A stretch of 17,673 bases of DNA from Phoronis ovalis. Its lineage: Eukaryota; Phoronida; Phoronidae. The stretch is taken from positions 1 through 17,673 of the forward strand of contig JAOXYB010020026.1 in the NCBI GenBank assembly GCA_028565635.1, given 5' to 3'. Shown here one piece after another: positions 16,860-17,673 of this stretch; the stretch's first letter is position 1; each line of letters begins with the position of its first letter. The translations under genes were made by a program, and so were the position numbers. The notes beneath the pieces are model-generated. The model saw only the letters and a program-made list of their open reading frames with translations. It was not told the origin of the DNA and ran no database searches.

Positions 16860-17673
16860 AAGTATCATAATCCTTACCACATCTGAGTTAAACTATTATT
16901 ATACTACTGGGTGTCAATTTGAATCGATCAAACTGCAAGACATATGACTTCTCCAATTACCATTCGGAGCATCTGCACTTCTGGCATATAGACAAAAAAT
17001 GAGCAAACACTGCTCTAAAGTCATGGTGGAAGATGAACTTGTGGAGGAAATATACTGTTAATAGTATTTTTTGTCAATATGCCAGTGCACGAGTTCCTAT
17101 TAATGATGATTGGAGAAGTCAGTGTTGAAGTGGAATGGATTCACCTTAATTAAGTTTGAGGTTTAATTGTTACTATATGTTCAAGGAATGGGATCTTATG
17201 TTAAACTTCTATGGAATAGACAGATAATTATATAGCATAGGACAAGTTGATTTTTATTTAATCATATACTCATTTTTTTAAATTAAAATTTTTTTGCCAT
17301 TTCTAACAATCAGTGCAATTCTTGTTCTTATGTCTTCTGCTGTTGATTTTGTGTTATCACTCAACGGGATCACATATATTGTCTTGTAAAACAGCAGTTA
17401 AGCTGTATCAAATTGATGGCGAGAGTTGCACGTAACGTAGTACTGGCTATATAATTTTGACCTCGATTACTTCCAAGATGGCCGATTGGCAGCCATGTTT
17501 GTACCCGAGAGTGCACCAGACTGGCCGCTTAATGCGGGAAAGACGAAGCGTTGACTTCGAAGGTGGATTCACGTAGGCCATGGGTTGGTGGGCGTTGTGG
17601 GCCAGGTGACATTTCAAAATGACCTTGAGAAGTAGGTCAAATGTCGATACGAATCTTCGACAATTTTTGTTGC
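16860..17673. other. No gene recognised; right end GC-richer
   Basis: 16860-17440 is AT-rich without signatures. From about 17450 the GC content rises, with CCAAGATGGCCGATTGG (17472-17488) carrying a YY1-type AAGATGGC core and a TGACCTTGAGAAGTAGGTCA stretch (17620-17639) whose ends form an inverted TGACCT/AGGTCA pair. No ORF is convincing. Confidence 0.35.

Noticed and set aside
1-17673. tRNA, rRNA, CRISPR array or operon-type gene cluster
   Set aside because: No cloverleaf with tRNA boxes, no rRNA-like conserved blocks, no regularly spaced identical repeats and no packed ORFs were seen.
4559-17673. Further kringle or PAN exons upstream on the minus strand
   Set aside because: Scanning for the PWC, NYC and CYW signatures in reverse complement gave no additional hits.

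Overview
This window looks like a piece of an invertebrate animal genome. It is AT-rich, has no operon-like gene packing, and shows spliced exons with GT/AG borders, phase-1 extracellular domain modules, and remnants of a LINE, LTR and short inverted-repeat transposons. No RNA gene, CRISPR array or prokaryotic-type gene was recognised. The clade cannot be fixed from the sequence; a marine lophotrochozoan or basal deuterostome fits the repeat style, but that is impression only.

The one convincing gene is on the minus strand and occupies the left quarter. Reading 5'->3' it has a kringle exon (4558-4274), a PAN/apple exon (1411-1169) and a second kringle exon (762-499). All three are single-exon domains bounded by phase-1 introns and they join in frame, giving a kringle-PAN-kringle segment of a secreted or cell-surface protein. 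The signal-peptide exon, any exons upstream of 4558 and the end of the gene left of 499 were not found, so the gene is partial here. The kringles lack the usual lysine-binding acidic pair, carry lengthened C3-C4 loops with N-glycosylation sequons, and the second has a seventh cysteine.

From about 4.6 to 10.7 kb I see no gene, only AT-rich intron or intergenic DNA with diverged dispersed repeats, a small hairpin element and a G-run. From 10.7 kb rightwards the window is largely transposon debris. It holds the 3' end of a LINE reverse-transcriptase ORF broken by a stop and a frameshift (10788-11056), followed by a short hairpin; a C/T-rich block with degenerate ~30-bp units (12.4-12.7 kb); two copies of a ~510-540 bp foldback element (13664-14205 and 15357-15865) plus a loose end of a third; a probable solo LTR (14309-14634); and a nested pair of the same MITE-like element, one inserted in inverted orientation into the other, with both sets of 8-9 bp target duplications readable (16056-16843 and 16195-16606). 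The right end (about 17.45 kb on) is GC-richer and unassigned.

The most rewarding points are the unusual kringles and the nested MITE insertion. I found no evidence of a new multi-gene system.
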